Assembly (NCBI GenBank): GCA_029706075.1
Contig: JAINUG010000256.1
Location: 868,001 to 932,000 of the forward strand
Source: Aldrovandia affinis
Lineage: Eukaryota; Chordata; Actinopteri; Notacanthiformes; Halosauridae
Direction: 5' to 3'
DNA: 64,000 nucleotides
Shown here: piece by piece, positions 36,780 to 47,655 of the stretch
How positions within the stretch are numbered: position 1 is the stretch's first letter
Layout of the letters: the number at the start of each line of letters is the position of its first letter
The notes under the pieces: generated by a model
Databases searched by the model: none
Seen by the model: the letters and a program-made list of their open reading frames with translations, nothing else
Told to the model about the DNA's origin: nothing
Translations under genes and position numbers: made by a program

Positions 36780-36960
36780 CAATGTCTGAACTGACACTGA
36801 ACAAACACTAACAAATAAACCAAAAAACTAACGAACAGGCAAAAACAAAACAAGTGAAAATACAAATATGTATTTTGGGACACGGAATAAACGAAACACT
36901 GAGATACTAGAAACAAACGAGTACAAGATTTTCAGGATGGCGAGAACACAAACACAACAC
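36780..36960 (-). repeat. Unclassified repeat shared with the 2.5-2.76 kb region
   Basis: Positions 36883-36900 are the perfect inverse of 2593-2610 (AGTGTTTCGTTTATTCCG). Flanking sequence on both sides aligns more loosely (ACTTGTT...GTTTGTT...CGTT). The nature of the repeat is unknown. Confidence 0.5.
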
Positions 36961-37716
36961 ATAAGACTAGGCTAAGGACAGTGAATGTTCAAGCAAAGAG
37001 TTGGGGCAGGCCAGTAGGTTGAATGCCCTCCGGGGCTCACAGCTGCCCGTCATTGTCTTGATTGATTGGGTGCATTCCTTTCACTTCTCCTGCTAATTGG
37101 GGCATGGAGGAAATGTCCGTTTGGCGGTCGAGTCATTACAGAGAATCAACAATTTGGGGCACGGAACATTTTTGATTATGTTTGGGACTTTTATTGTGTA
37201 TTCATGTAAAGTTGTATCTGAATTATGTGTGTTTGTCATGTTTGTCATGTGACAAATAAATGGGGGCTCTCTTGAGCATTTGAGGAACAGACTGGTAAGC
37301 GAGTACTGGTATGTGGTAAGAGGAGACACACTTAAATAAAACCGTGTTGCATAGTCAAACAGAACATTCCACATGTTGCTGCTTAATTGCTGAGCAAGGG
37401 TTATTGCAAGGGTTATTCTAGATATAAACAGGCCACTTGTCTTAACCTTGACAACAATACGGAATGGTTGTTTCTTAAGAAAACGTGACACGATAATATT
37501 GCCGCAATTACAGCTAATGTCCAGCACTAAAAAGATGGTCCACAGCCAGCTGTTGCATTTTGACTCCAGCCCCGTGGGGGGCTGATCCAATCGCAATTAG
37601 TGGATTCCAGTCACGTGGCTACAGCTACATGTGAAGTCCAATGGAAGTTTGGGGTATTTATTTGTCCCCATTCTATAATAAAACTACTTTTCATTGACAA
37701 TATTGTCATCTGATAG
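36961..37716. other. Unassigned sequence
   Basis: A long minus-strand open frame (37093-37596) has no domain I recognise and its composition gives no support as a gene. Confidence 0.4.
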
Positions 37717-38897
37717 CAGTGGCGGTCCTGGCTCACTTGGTGCCCTAAGCAAGATCAGTCATACACCCCCCCCCCCTAAGCCCCAGGGAGGCCATGCAAA
37801 ACAAGTACCTATGTTGTAACAAGGTGCAATAGGCACCCTTTTATTTGAAGAAAATATACTAATAGACAAAGAAATACTGAAAAATATTCCACACAAATAT
37901 GAAATTGTGAAAATCCAAGATATATACAAATAATAGATTTAAATTGAACAATAAATAGATAAATATATTTTAAAAGGAACACAAATAAGGAGGTGCTGTC
38001 CAAGACAATAAATAAGAGCACTGAAACATATTGCACACCAATGTAAAAATTGAATGTGTACACAAATAAAAGTGAATTGAACACAGCAGAGTTGCACCTT
38101 TTAAATACTGGCTGAGTCTGGCTCAATGTGGCTGAAAGTTTGTTATGCACAAACCAGACTTAAGATAGCTTCTGCTGTTTTGCTGCTAGTTTAGCTGGAG
38201 TATAGGCATGTTAACTAGATTTAGCATTAACTTACTAGCATTAACTTTAGTACAGCAATTGATGCAATACCTAGCTAGCATGATTATTTACTGGACTACT
38301 TCAAAACATAACTTAATGTTCATGATGAGATGACATAACACATACCTTTATCTTTGGCCCATTTCTCCTCTTCTTCTTCACGATTATTTGTGTGACTAAG
38401 TGATTTCCCATCAATGCAGGGTCAAGAGACTAACCATTGGTGGTGTACAGACTCGTTTTAATTTATCATTATATTTAAAACCAGGCAAAATTGCAGCTGT
38501 ATATCAGTAGCTATTGAGATATTATTTCCCTTTGCTTGTGTGTGTTACGAGAGCAGGGGTGCATTTGGTTGCAATGTTATTTTGTGATTTTATTGATTGA
38601 CTTGTACTGTACAGTGTGTGTTTGAGAGGTGCTATTGACCTCCACCCCTCCCCCACTTCAGGCTTCTAACAGGTGAGGACTAGGAGACTTCATAGGCTGA
38701 CAGACAGCAGAAGCAGTGGGACAAAAAAATCACATCATGCCTGCCCGATGCTAGCGTAGCGAGGTAGCGCAGCGCTGAGCGCAGATGAGCGAGACTGAAG
38801 TGATGTGTCTATATATGGAGAGCTGTGTGCATGCCCCCTTTGCTGGCGTGCCGCCCTAGGCGACTGCCTATGTCGCCTATGCCAGGATCCACCACTG
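37717..38897. mobile_element. Non-autonomous hAT element with perfect 8-bp duplication
   Basis: It is flanked by TCTGATAG at 37709-37716 and 38898-38905. The ends CAGTGGCGGTCCTGGC and, inverted, CAGTGGTGGATCCTGGC match with one substitution and one gap. At 1181 bp it has no transposase; the interior is AT-rich. Confidence 0.9.
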
Positions 38898-38905
38898 TCT
38901 GATAG

Positions 38906-39185
38906 AGTCTGTTAGTAATTTATTTAGTTTTATTTTTTTGTCTGCTTGCATGACATATCGAGTACAGATGTCACCCAAAGCACAGATGGATGTCTGCTTT
39001 GCAATAATTTATTTCCCTGATTATGAATGCCTTCCCTTGATGACCATGACTAATTTACACTCAGTTGGAAACATGGTATGAATCATGGTTAAATGATTTG
39101 GAAAGAAAGCTCTTTAGCAGAGAAATAATAATTCTGAAAAGGTCTGTCAAAATTATAATGAAGTCACAGTAAAAGCAGGTCAGTT
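38906..39185. other. Unassigned sequence
   Basis: Nothing supported in this short AT-rich stretch. Confidence 0.5.
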
Positions 39186-40115
39186 GTTGTCAGCCAATGA
39201 CATGCAGAAGTCTCTGTGGACAGCAAACACCTGGAGTTCCAGCAAGCCCCAAAGTACCTTGGCGTACGCCTGGACAGGATGCTGTCCTACAAACAACATC
39301 TCGAGGAAGTGAGGGCCAAAGTAACATCAAGGGTCTCACTTATCCGTCGCCTTGCTGGTACAACCTGGGGTGCCTCCGGCAAGGTACTACGTATCTCCAC
39401 ACAAGCCTTTGTCTTCTCTGCAGCCGAGTACTGTGCCCCAACCTGGAGCAGAAGCCCACATACCAAGAAGGTCAATGCAGCCATTAACAATGCCCTCCGG
39501 ATCATAACTGGCTGCCTGAAACCCACCCCCGTGATCTACCTGCCAGTCCTAGCAGGAATTGCGCCAGCCGGCCTACGGCGAGAGGCTGCCACCCTCGCCC
39601 TGGCAAGGAAAGCCCAGGAACACGACTGGCACCTCCTCCATGACACCACAACCAAGGCAGCACCTCCAAGCAGACTCAAGTCCCGCCACCCATACAACAA
39701 GGCGGCACAAGAGATACTTACTTCTATTCCGGAGGATCTGACAACGAAAGCCTGGCTGGCGGTAGCCTGGAAGCAGGAGTGGGAGTCGGCAGGACATACA
39801 CGCCTACACCATTACATCCGGGATCCTGGAGATGGCGTTGAAGGAGAAGACCTACCTTGCCGGCAATGGACCCTCCTGAACCGCCTACGCACCGGGGTCG
39901 GCTGCTTCAAAGCGTCCATGAAGAAGTGGGGCCTAACAGACAGCGCAGCGTGTGAGTGCGGGGAGCCTGAGCAGACTGCCGACCACATTACCACCGCCTG
40001 TCCCCTGCATAGACCACCTTTGGAGGAGGGCCTCTTCCGAGTGGGACCTGAGATGAGGGCGTGGCTGCACAACACAGAGCTGGACATATGATGACGATAC
40101 ACGAAAGAAGAAGAT
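39186..40115 (+). mobile_element. 5'-truncated LINE with open ORF2 C-terminus
   Basis: The copy keeps only the end of a LINE ORF2 (39216-40091), then a short GAAAGAAGAAGA-type tail. No poly(A) or duplication was identified. GC content is clearly higher than in the flanks. The clade is uncertain; jockey-like in wording. Confidence 0.8.
39216..40091 (+). CDS. LINE ORF2 C-terminal fragment, uninterrupted frame
   Basis: There are 291 codons without a stop. The frame begins DSKHLEFQQAPKYLGVRLDR, the 'YLGV.LD..L' region just after the reverse transcriptase core. Next come RRLAGTTWGASGKVLRIS and AFVFSAAEYCAPTWSRSPHT, the usual '...EYC.P.W' thumb segment. The C-terminus has WTLLNRLRTGVGCFKASMKK and a cysteine/histidine cluster, CECGEPEQTADHITTACP, typical of LINE ORF2 ends. 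The catalytic FADD part is missing because the copy is 5' truncated. The first codon is GTG with no sign of a true start. I call it a retrotransposon remnant, not a host gene. The intact frame suggests a recent insertion. Confidence 0.8.
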   Translation: MDSKHLEFQQAPKYLGVRLDRMLSYKQHLEEVRAKVTSRVSLIRRLAGTTWGASGKVLRISTQAFVFSAAEYCAPTWSRSPHTKKVNAAINNALRIITGCLKPTPVIYLPVLAGIAPAGLRREAATLALARKAQEHDWHLLHDTTTKAAPPSRLKSRHPYNKAAQEILTSIPEDLTTKAWLAVAWKQEWESAGHTRLHHYIRDPGDGVEGEDLPCRQWTLLNRLRTGVGCFKASMKKWGLTDSAACECGEPEQTADHITTACPLHRPPLEEGLFRVGPEMRAWLHNTELDI

Positions 40116-41060
40116 GCAGAGGAAACGGGGGTGAGAAACACAACTATTGCACTACCTGTTGATACAGTAATGGCAGAGTACCAGGTGGGTGGCACGTATC
40201 CTCCCAGTGGAGCTTGGCTGGCTGTCCCTGATTTGGCCTGACCAGACGCCTGATCATCCGATAAAGCTGTCCTTTCACATACTCTCAAGGACAAAAAGAA
40301 AAAAAAAGAATTGCAAGACTGCACAGGGCAAATTCCAAGCAATTAACTGCCAAACAAATATGAAGAAATCCTTTGAAGAAAAGACAAGGAGGATTCGTAA
40401 TTTTTTTTTTAAATATTACGACTAAATTCTAGCCAGCCTTATCAATCATCAGCTAAAAATATGTTTTAGCAGTATCTTCCAGATTTCTAGGCAATTATTT
40501 AGACCGATTCCTTCTTTTACTCATTTAAGCCTATTCAACTCTACAATACAGTTTTTTTAGTTTAGTGCTAAAGATTTCAATTTATTACAAGGGATTTTGA
40601 GCATTGTGTTGATTTGGGAAAACTTCAGCAATTTTTCATGTCTGACTCATGCACACTGGAGAGGGCAGAATAATTATTTCAAGAACTAGAAAGCATTATA
40701 GGCTGACCCTGCTAATGACGGGAGAAGATAAGCCCCATTCCCCCCGCTCTATTTTTCACAAGCTGCCGACAGACTGATCAGTATCAGCTCTCACACAGGG
40801 TCTAAGCTTGAACCCTCGTCCTCAGTTTGGGAGAACGACCCACAGTGCGGGGCTGAGTGCGTCGCCTGTGGTCTGTGGAAAAACCCAGACATGCAGATTG
40901 AACAAGTGCATGTTTCTCAGTGCTTTCTGATGATAAGAATTCATAAGGGACATTGAAGCACGCCCAGAGGAGTCCAAAATTAACCAAAATTATGCCGGAT
41001 TAAAACAGGCAGAGGAAAATGCTGATTTGGACAGATCTTCCCACAAAATATATATATATT
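40116..41060. other. Unassigned sequence
   Basis: No gene or element terminus recognised. Confidence 0.5.
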
Positions 41061-41065
41061 TATTT

Positions 41066-41660
41066 ACATAACATAACATAACATAACATAAGGGGAAGAC
41101 AAGAACAGGCCATTCAGCCCAACACTGCTCGTCCATTCCTACCACTAATCTGCTCACAATGCTTAGTTTACCCAAAGGCTAGAGTGTCTAACACTGGATC
41201 AAGCCTGGCCTTGAATACCCCTAGTGTCTCAGCCTCCACTACATGTCCAGGCAGGCTATTCCACGCATTGATCACTCTCTGTGTGAAAAAATATTTCCTA
41301 GTGTCCGTGTGAAATTTACCCTTTGTCAGTTTCCATTTATGCCCCCTCGTTCTGCTAACCGAACTCAACTTGAATAATTTCCTGTACTTCACTTTGTTAA
41401 TTCCTTTAATAAATTTAAAATCCTGTATCAAATCTCCCCTAAGTCTCCTTTTACTAAGCTTGAACAGTCCAAGCATCTCTAGCCTTTCCTCATAACACTT
41501 GTCTTTTATGCCTGGAATCAGTCTGGTTGCCCGTCTTTGGACCTTTTCCAGCGCATCTATATCTTTTTGTGTGCGGTCCCCAGAACTGCACACAATATTC
41601 CAAGTGTGGCCTAACAAGGGCATTGTATAGGGTGCGTATGATCTCCTTCGATTTGTACTC
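41066..41660 (-). mobile_element. CR1-like LINE 3' fragment
   Basis: Minus strand: NALVRPHLEYCVQFWG-like wording at the right end, then KDIDALEKVQRRATRLIPG, RRLRGDLIQDFKFIKGINKV, SSVSRTRGHKWKL, YFFTQRVINAWNSLPGHVVE and VFKARLD. It ends in a TTATG repeat (ACATA units at 41068-41092). The same family lies at 60890-62416. The reverse transcriptase core is missing. Confidence 0.88.
41168..41560 (-). pseudogene. CR1-like LINE ORF2 C-terminal coding remnant
   Basis: About 130 codons are open on the minus strand, from the KDIDALEKVQRRATRLIPG segment to FKARLDPVLDTLAFG. This is the region after the reverse transcriptase domain. It closely parallels the plus-strand pieces at 61930-62340. No start or catalytic motif is present. 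Confidence 0.82.
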
Positions 41661-42600
41661 AATACTGTTGGCTGTGTTTCAATACTCCATCAATCAGACC
41701 TTTTTGGTAGTGGGTAGACGGAAGCTGTCTCCTGAGTGAAAGGCATATGACAGCCCACCTGGAATTCGCCAAATGGCACTTAAAGGAGTCTAAGAGCATC
41801 AGGAAAAAGATTCTCCGGTCTGATGAGACACAAATTGAACTTTTTGGCCTGAATGCCAAGTGCTACCATAAAGGTCTGATTGATGGAGTGCTGCAGATAT
41901 GTTTGTCCTTCTACCAGATTCTCCCATCGCTGCAGAGGAACTCTGAAGCTCTCTTAGAGTGGCCATTGGGTTCTTGGTCACCCCCCTGACCATGGCCCTT
42001 CTTGCCCGGTTACTGAGTTTGGCCGGACGGCCAGCTCTAAGAAGAGTTGTGGTGGTTCCAAACTTATTCCATTTCACAATGATGGAGCCCACTGTTCTCC
42101 TGGGTGCTTTCAATGCTTTAGCAATGTTTTTATACCCTTCCCCACATCTATGCCTCAACACAATTCTATCTCGGAGGTCTATGGAGACTTCCTAGGACTT
42201 CATGGCTTGGTTTTTACTCTGACATGCACTGTCAACTGTGGGACCTTATATAGACAGGTGTGTGCCTTTCCAAATCATGTCCAATTCATTGAATTTACCA
42301 CAGGTGGACTAGAATCAAGTTTTAGAAACATCTCAAGCAGTATCAGTGGAAACAAAATGCACCTTTTGGGTGTCATATCAAAGGGTGTGCACACTTGTGT
42401 ACATATGATATTTTACATTTAGATTTTTTATAAATTAGCACAAATGTCTAAAACCCTGTTTTCACTTTGTCATTGTGGGCTATTTTGTGACATATATATT
42501 CTTAGACAAAAAATGAACTTAATCTATTGTAGAATAAGTCTGTAACGCAATGAAACGTGGAGAGGGTGAAAGGGGTGTGCAGACTTTCCGGCTTGACTGT
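41661..42600. mobile_element. Rearranged Tc1-like transposon with internal inversion
   Basis: The right end (GGCTTGACTG next to TA, about 42590-42602) and the 42200-42480 region are a typical fish Tc1 5' region. The N-terminal transposase reads on the minus strand from about 42170 to 41870. A middle transposase segment at 41690-41865 reads on the plus strand. The junction repeats CTCCATCAATCAGACC (about 41685) inversely as GGTCTGATTGATGGAG (about 41874). There is no clear left terminus. Confidence 0.85.
41690..42170 (-). pseudogene. Tc1-like transposase in two opposite pieces
   Basis: Minus-strand piece: RHRCGEGYKNIAKALKAPRR with TVGSIIVKWNKFGTTTTLLR (helix-turn-helix) and GRPAKLSNRARRAMVRGVTK, ending SAALHQSDLYGS. 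Plus-strand piece (41747-41870): MTAHLEFAKWHLKESKSIRK and LRSDETQIELFGLNAKCY, which contains the first catalytic Asp. In a normal transposase the second piece follows the first in the same direction, so the segment has been inverted or copied from a second element. The second Asp and the Glu region are missing. No functional product is possible. Confidence 0.85.
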
Positions 42601-42791
42601 ATATATAGTGCCCCTTTAAAGTCTATACCCCATCTCAAATATGTCACCTTTTGTTGCCTTACAGCCAGAAATGTAAAAAAAATTCTAGAACAAAAACTTT
42701 TTCCACCTTTATTTCCACATTTTACCCTACAACTTCCAAGTGAAAAAAAATGTCTCAACATTTCTGAACATTAATTAAAAATATAAAAACT

Positions 42792-43395
42792 TGGATTGAT
42801 AACCAGTGCAGGCTCACGCACTCACCATTGTATTTTATATGAATCTTTAGGCTGGTCCTCTCTATACCAGAGGAGAAAAATTCACATGTTATTATTTATT
42901 TTTAAGACATTGTTAGGAAAACTACCTACTTATATCTCCAGCCTTTTATCCTATCATACCAGCAACTATAGCACCAGATCTTTAACCGGCTTCCTCTAAA
43001 CGTCCCCAGGGTGTACTCAGAGCTTGGTAAAACCGCCTTCTCCTTCCATGCACCTTGGGCATGGAATGAGCTGCAAAATACCCTTAACTTAGAAGCACTC
43101 ACTTCCTTGTATTCCTTTAAAGGTCTTCTACAAACTGCTCTGAAGGAAAAATGTTGCTGTTTTATGTAACCTTGACTTGAGATGGACCGTGTTACGGATA
43201 ACGACTCGCTGAGCAATTTTACCATCGCTGGTATCGTCTGTATTGCCTTTTCCCTTGTGCAACTTTTATGTATTGTATGTGTTCATGTGAAATTGTTTAT
43301 GTGAAACTTTTTATTTTTTTCTATTTTTATGTGTTAACTGCTGCTGCCGTCTTGACCAGGACCTTCCTGTATAAATAAAATAAAAAAATAAGTCT
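42792..43395 (+). mobile_element. LINE 3' fragment, class uncertain
   Basis: Frames read YQRRKIHMLLFIFKTLLGKL and PTYISSLLSYHTSNYSTRSL, then after a shift VYSELGKTAFSFHAPWAWNE and LQNTLNLEALTSLYSFKGLL. This is the usual C-terminal end of a LINE reverse transcriptase protein. The 3' UTR ends GACCAGGACCTTCCTGTATA and then AAATAAAATAAAAAA. No catalytic core. Confidence 0.7.
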
Positions 43396-43439
43396 ACACC
43401 CCACTTATCATATTTATTATCATATTTGTTCTTAGAACA

Positions 43440-44512
43440 AAGAAATATGAGCACATTAGTCCTGTGTTAGTGTCACTTCACTGGCTTCCTATAAACTATC
43501 GTGTAGACTATAAGGTACTCCTCTTAACTTATAAGGTGTTGCATGGACTTGCACCCTCTTACTTGATGGATCTACTTCATCCGTACAATCCCCCACGTTC
43601 ACTTCGCTCACAAGATGCAGGCAACTTGGTAGTCCCTAGAATATCAAAAAATACAGCAGGTGGCAGAGCTTTCTCCTATAGAGCTCCTTTACTGTGGAAC
43701 AGTCTACCCATCTCTGTGAAGGAGTCAGACACGGTCTCAATTTTCAAGTCTAGGTTAAAAACACATCTCTTTAGTCTCTCTTATAGTCATTAGGTGCAGA
43801 TGTGGAGGGGGCATAGCAATAGAGCCTTCTGGTGCAATGAGCTATCCTTACTGTCACCAATCATAAGTGATGATCCGCCCCTATCAGGACTGCTGATGAT
43901 GTGGTGGGATGGTCTCTGAGTGCCCTCATGGCTGCGTGCTCCCTGTGCCACTCACCTAATTAGTTATGCTGCCCTAGATTACTTCTGCCGGTGCAAAAGT
44001 GTTATCACTACTCTTCCCCCTGATCCGGTGTGATATTTATCATAGTCATAATTGCACCTTTCCTCTTTTCTCCCCGGCTTCGTGGCACCTGCCCAGAGCT
44101 CACCTGCCCCAGAGTCAACCCCCCACCCCTGCCATGTGTTAGCCGGATGCCGCTGGCCCAGACCCTAGCTGCTGGTTCCATCCCCCGCCCTGCCCTGGTA
44201 TCTGGAGGGATGAGGTCCACCCCACTCCTACACTTAGAATGCCATTCCAGTGGTCTGTTAAGCCACATGAGCCTCAAGGACTATTTGTGTTGTTTTTCTC
44301 TGTATCCCACAATTTTCCAGGAGTTCATCTCGACCGCCTTTTAAGGGGTCAGGGAATCATTTTCCAGTTTCCTACATTGGCTCCAATGGTTTTCTGTTTT
44401 TTTATTCCCTCTGGAAAATGCCAATTGTGAAGCGCTGTGTGACAACCTGTTTGTAAATGGCGCTATACAAAAATAAAGATTGATTGATTGATTGATTGAT
44501 CATACTGATTGT
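43440..44512 (+). mobile_element. LINE 3' fragment with GATT-repeat tail
   Basis: An open frame at 43464-43793 reads VSLHWLPINYRVDYKVLLLT, GLAPSYLMDLLHPYNPPRSL, APLLWNSLPISVKESDTVSI and FKSRLKTHLFSLSYS with a stop. This is the C-terminus of a CR1/L2-superfamily LINE. A long 3' UTR follows. It ends GGCGCTATACAAAAATAAAG plus GATT repeats (44485-44512). Confidence 0.82.
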
Positions 44513-44669
44513 AAACTAGCTCAGGGGTAACTAATCACCTTCCAGATCACACACCAAACCAAGGTGGTCTCCACCTGTGTTCAGTTGTAGTGATTACTTC
44601 TGAATAAAAGCAACTGTTCCTAGAGGATTCCACTGCTGCGTAGTGCATTTCAAAGTAAGGAATCCACCA

Positions 44670-44970
44670 TGAGCAACAAGTAGCTTTCAAAAGAACTCCA
44701 GGATAAAGTTGTGGAAAGGCACATAGAAGGAAATTGGTATAGAAAGATTTCAAAGGCCTTAAATGCCCCTTGGAAGAACATAATTATGAAGTGGAAGGTG
44801 CATGTACCTTGCCTAGACCAGGCCCTTCATCCAAGCTGGAATGACCGAGCAAGAAGGAGACTGATCAGAGAGGCCACCAAGAGACTAATGGCAACTATGA
44901 TGGAGCTACAGGACTATGTAAGAAAATGGTCAATGTGTGCATGTGTCAACAATACAGAAAGCTCTCCATA
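44670..44970 (+). pseudogene. Tc1-like transposase N-terminal remnant
   Basis: From ATGAGCAAC (about 44669) the frame has a TAG after MSNK, then reads LSKELQDKVVERHIEGNWYR and KISKALNAPWKNIIMKWK (helix-turn-helix), then RARRRLIREATKRLMATMME LQ. It decays after about 44930, although RRKPLLK-like wording appears near 44997-45016. The catalytic core is not present. Confidence 0.7.
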
Positions 44971-45050
44971 ATTCTGGTCTGTATGGTAGGGTGGAGAGAA
45001 GGAAGCCACTACTCAAACACATTCAGTCCACATTCAATCCCATTTGAGGT

Positions 45051-45744
45051 ATGAAAAAACTGTTGTGGTTAAGGCCTGACACCCCCATATTGTCTCTGCC
45101 TTTGTTGCATTTTAATCTCAGAATGAAATTTCAGTCCTTTTTTACCATTCCATCATTAAACTTAATACTTAACAGAGCCCACCAGATTAGTGGCAGAAGG
45201 AATTCAGATGAATCAATTTGACTCTGAGGGTGCAGTATAATAGGCGATCAATGATGCTTTGGCTATGCTTCAAGCTGTTGGCTACCTTTGCTCTGTAGGA
45301 AGATATAAATGTTCCACTGTGTGCAGATATACTTATACAACATGAGCTTCATATCCATAGAGAAATCAGCCCTATCACAATTCAAAATCTGAGGAAGACT
45401 CACCACATTTCGACTGTCTCTTTATCAGAAGTTGGTGGGTTTTTCCATTTTCAATGTATGCATATGTAAGAGTTTTTATTTTTTTTGCTTTGGAAATGCA
45501 TATGTAGGCCTTGGCCAAAATGCCTCAGATTGTCTTGTAACAATGACATCTCTCATATTGAAATGTTTCATTTTTAAATGTTGATCAAAATGTAATAAAA
45601 TGTTTCAAAACATGCTTTTGATTGGTGTTGGTATATGAGATACCCCTTCCTTGAGTGTCATTTAAATTCCTTTCAGACAAATAAACTCAAATTCACATAA
45701 TATATTCTTGGAGCTAAGAGCTCGGATCTTACAGTAAATATATA
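45051..45744. other. Unassigned AT-rich sequence
   Basis: No supported feature. Confidence 0.5.
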
Positions 45745-46298
45745 CACTCATTGGTCACTTTATTAGGTACACCTGTATACCTGCTGGTTAATGCAATGAT
45801 CTAATAAGCCAATCATATGGCAGCAACTCAATGCACAAATCTAATGCGATTTTCATGCACAACAGTCTCTAGAGTTCACAGAGAATGGTGCAAAAAACTA
45901 AAAACATCCAGTGAGCAGCAGTTCTGTGGATGAAAATGCCTTGTTAATGAGAGAGGCTAGAGGAGAATGGTCAGACTGGTTCAATCTGGCAGGAAGGCGA
46001 CGCATAACTACGCATTACAACAGTGGTATGCAGAAGAGCATCTCTGAACGCACAACACGTTGAACCTTGAAGTGGATGGGTTCCACTCCTGTCAGCTAAG
46101 AACAGGAAAGTGAGGCTACAGTGGGCACAGGCCCACCAATACTGGACAGTTGAAGAATGTTGCCTTGTCTGACGAATCTCGATTTCTGCTGCGGCATGCA
46201 GATGGTAGGGTCAGAATTTGACGTAAACAACATGAATCCATGCATCCATCCTGCCTTGTGTCAATGGTTCAGGCTGCTGGTTCAGTTCTCAGGGGGGC

Positions 46299-47655
46299 TA
46301 TGGAACTGTTGGTCTGCCGCACAGAAGGCCAACTTCATTTCTGCTTATGCCTCCCTCTTGTCCCTCCAGTTTCTCGCCCTCACCGAGACCTGGATCAGCC
46401 CTGACAACTCTGCTACTCCTGCTGCCCTCTCGTCCGCCTACTCCTTCTCCCACACCCCCCGGCCATCCGGCCGTGGTGGTGGTACAGGTTTGCTTATCTC
46501 TCCCACATGGAAGTTCTCAGTCATTCCCCTCTCCAACCTGTCTATATCCTCTTTTGAATGCCACCCTGTCTCCATCACCTATCCTACTAAACCCTTTATT
46601 GTTGTTGTTTATCGTCCAACAGGGCCCCTGGGATGCTTCCTCGACGAGCTAGACACCCTGCTCAGCTCCTTCCCTGAGGACGGCACCCGCTGATCCTCCT
46701 GGGAGACTTCAACATCCACCTAGAGGCCCCCCAGTCTGCTGCCTTCCTACCACTACTCCACTCCTTCGACCTCTCCCTGCAATACTCCCCCCCAACCCAC
46801 AAGGCAGGCAACCTCCTAGACCTGATCTTCCTGAGGAACTGCCCCTGCTCCAATCTCACCGTTACCCCCTTGCATACATCTGATCACCATTTTATTTCCT
46901 TCTCCCTCTCCCTTGCCCCCCATCCTCCCTCCCCTCCTCCAACACCCACTATCACTGCCCGTCGTAACCTTTGCTCCCTCTCACCCTCTTCCCTCGCTCC
47001 CATTGTCACTGCTTCCCTCCCCCCCTTAAAGCATTCTCTAGACTCCCCACTGGCACTGCTTCCTCCACCCTAATCTCATCTCTGTCCTCTGCACTTGACT
47101 CTCTCTGTCCTCTTCTCCCCAGACCTGCACGCTCATCCCCTCCTAGTCCCTGGATGTCTGACACCCTGCGCACCTCCCGGGTCAGCCTCCGTGCTGCTGA
47201 GAAGAAATCCAGGCACTCGTCCGACCTTTCATCCTATCAGTCTCTACTGTCTGTGTTTTCTTCTGCCGTCACTGCCGCTAAGGCAAACTTCTATCAAACT
47301 AAAATTCAAAACTCTATATCTAAACCTCATCAACTGTTCTCTATTTTCTCCTCTCTCCTCAGCACACCTCCTCCCCCACCTCAGTCCCCCTTCACTGCAG
47401 ATGACTTTGCTGTTTTCTTCGAGGAGAAAATTGCAAACATCCGCAGCTCCTTTGTGCCCTCCCCTCCCGCTGTGCCATCCACTCCCGCTGTGCCCTCCAC
47501 TCCCGCTGTGCCCTCCAGTCCCGCTGTGCCATCCACTCCCGCTGTGCCCTCCACTCCCGCTGTGCCCTCCACTCCCGCTGTGCCATCCACTCCCGCTGTG
47601 CCCTCCACTCCCTCTGTGTCCTCCACTCCCTCTGTGTCCTCCCCCTGCTGACTTC
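46299..47655 (+). pseudogene. L2 ORF2: endonuclease and linker
   Basis: The frame reads GGLWNCWSAAQKANFISAYA, LQFLALTETWISPDNSATPA (intact TETW motif) and GRGGGTGLLISP, then VVYRPTGPLGCFLDELDTLL. A small deletion near 46688 shifts the frame. The next frame gives LGDFNIHLEAPQ (intact GDFN), HKAGNLLDLIFLRNCP and TSDHHFISFSL (SDH). A second shift follows near 47030. The linker then reads RTSRVSLRAAEKKSRHSSDL, LFSIFSSLLSTPPPPPQSPF and TADDFAVFFEEKIANIRSSF, followed by TPAVPS repeats. All endonuclease motifs are intact, unlike in the 9.6-kb copy, but the shifts separate them. Confidence 0.9.
47463..47642 (+). repeat. 18-bp minisatellite coding TPAVPS repeats
   Basis: There are about ten 18-bp units of the form ACTCCCGCTGTGCCCTCC, with small changes in the last two (CCCTCTGTGTCC). 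Because the unit is divisible by three it keeps the reading frame. The 9.6-kb L2 copy lacks this array at the corresponding linker position. Confidence 0.93.

Larger units (their letters stand above)
42608..45050 (+). mobile_element. Tc1-like remnant split by two LINE tails
   Basis: The left terminal sequence GTGCCCCTTTAAAGTCTATA starts next to TA near 42607. After two LINE insertions, Tc1 sequence resumes at about 44515, with a leader (CAAGGTGGTCTCCACCTG) and transposase N-terminus. No right terminus was recognised, so the right boundary is approximate. Confidence 0.65.

Noticed and set aside
37093..37596. A 167-codon minus-strand open frame
   Set aside because: AT-rich, no motif, and no supporting context; open by chance is plausible.
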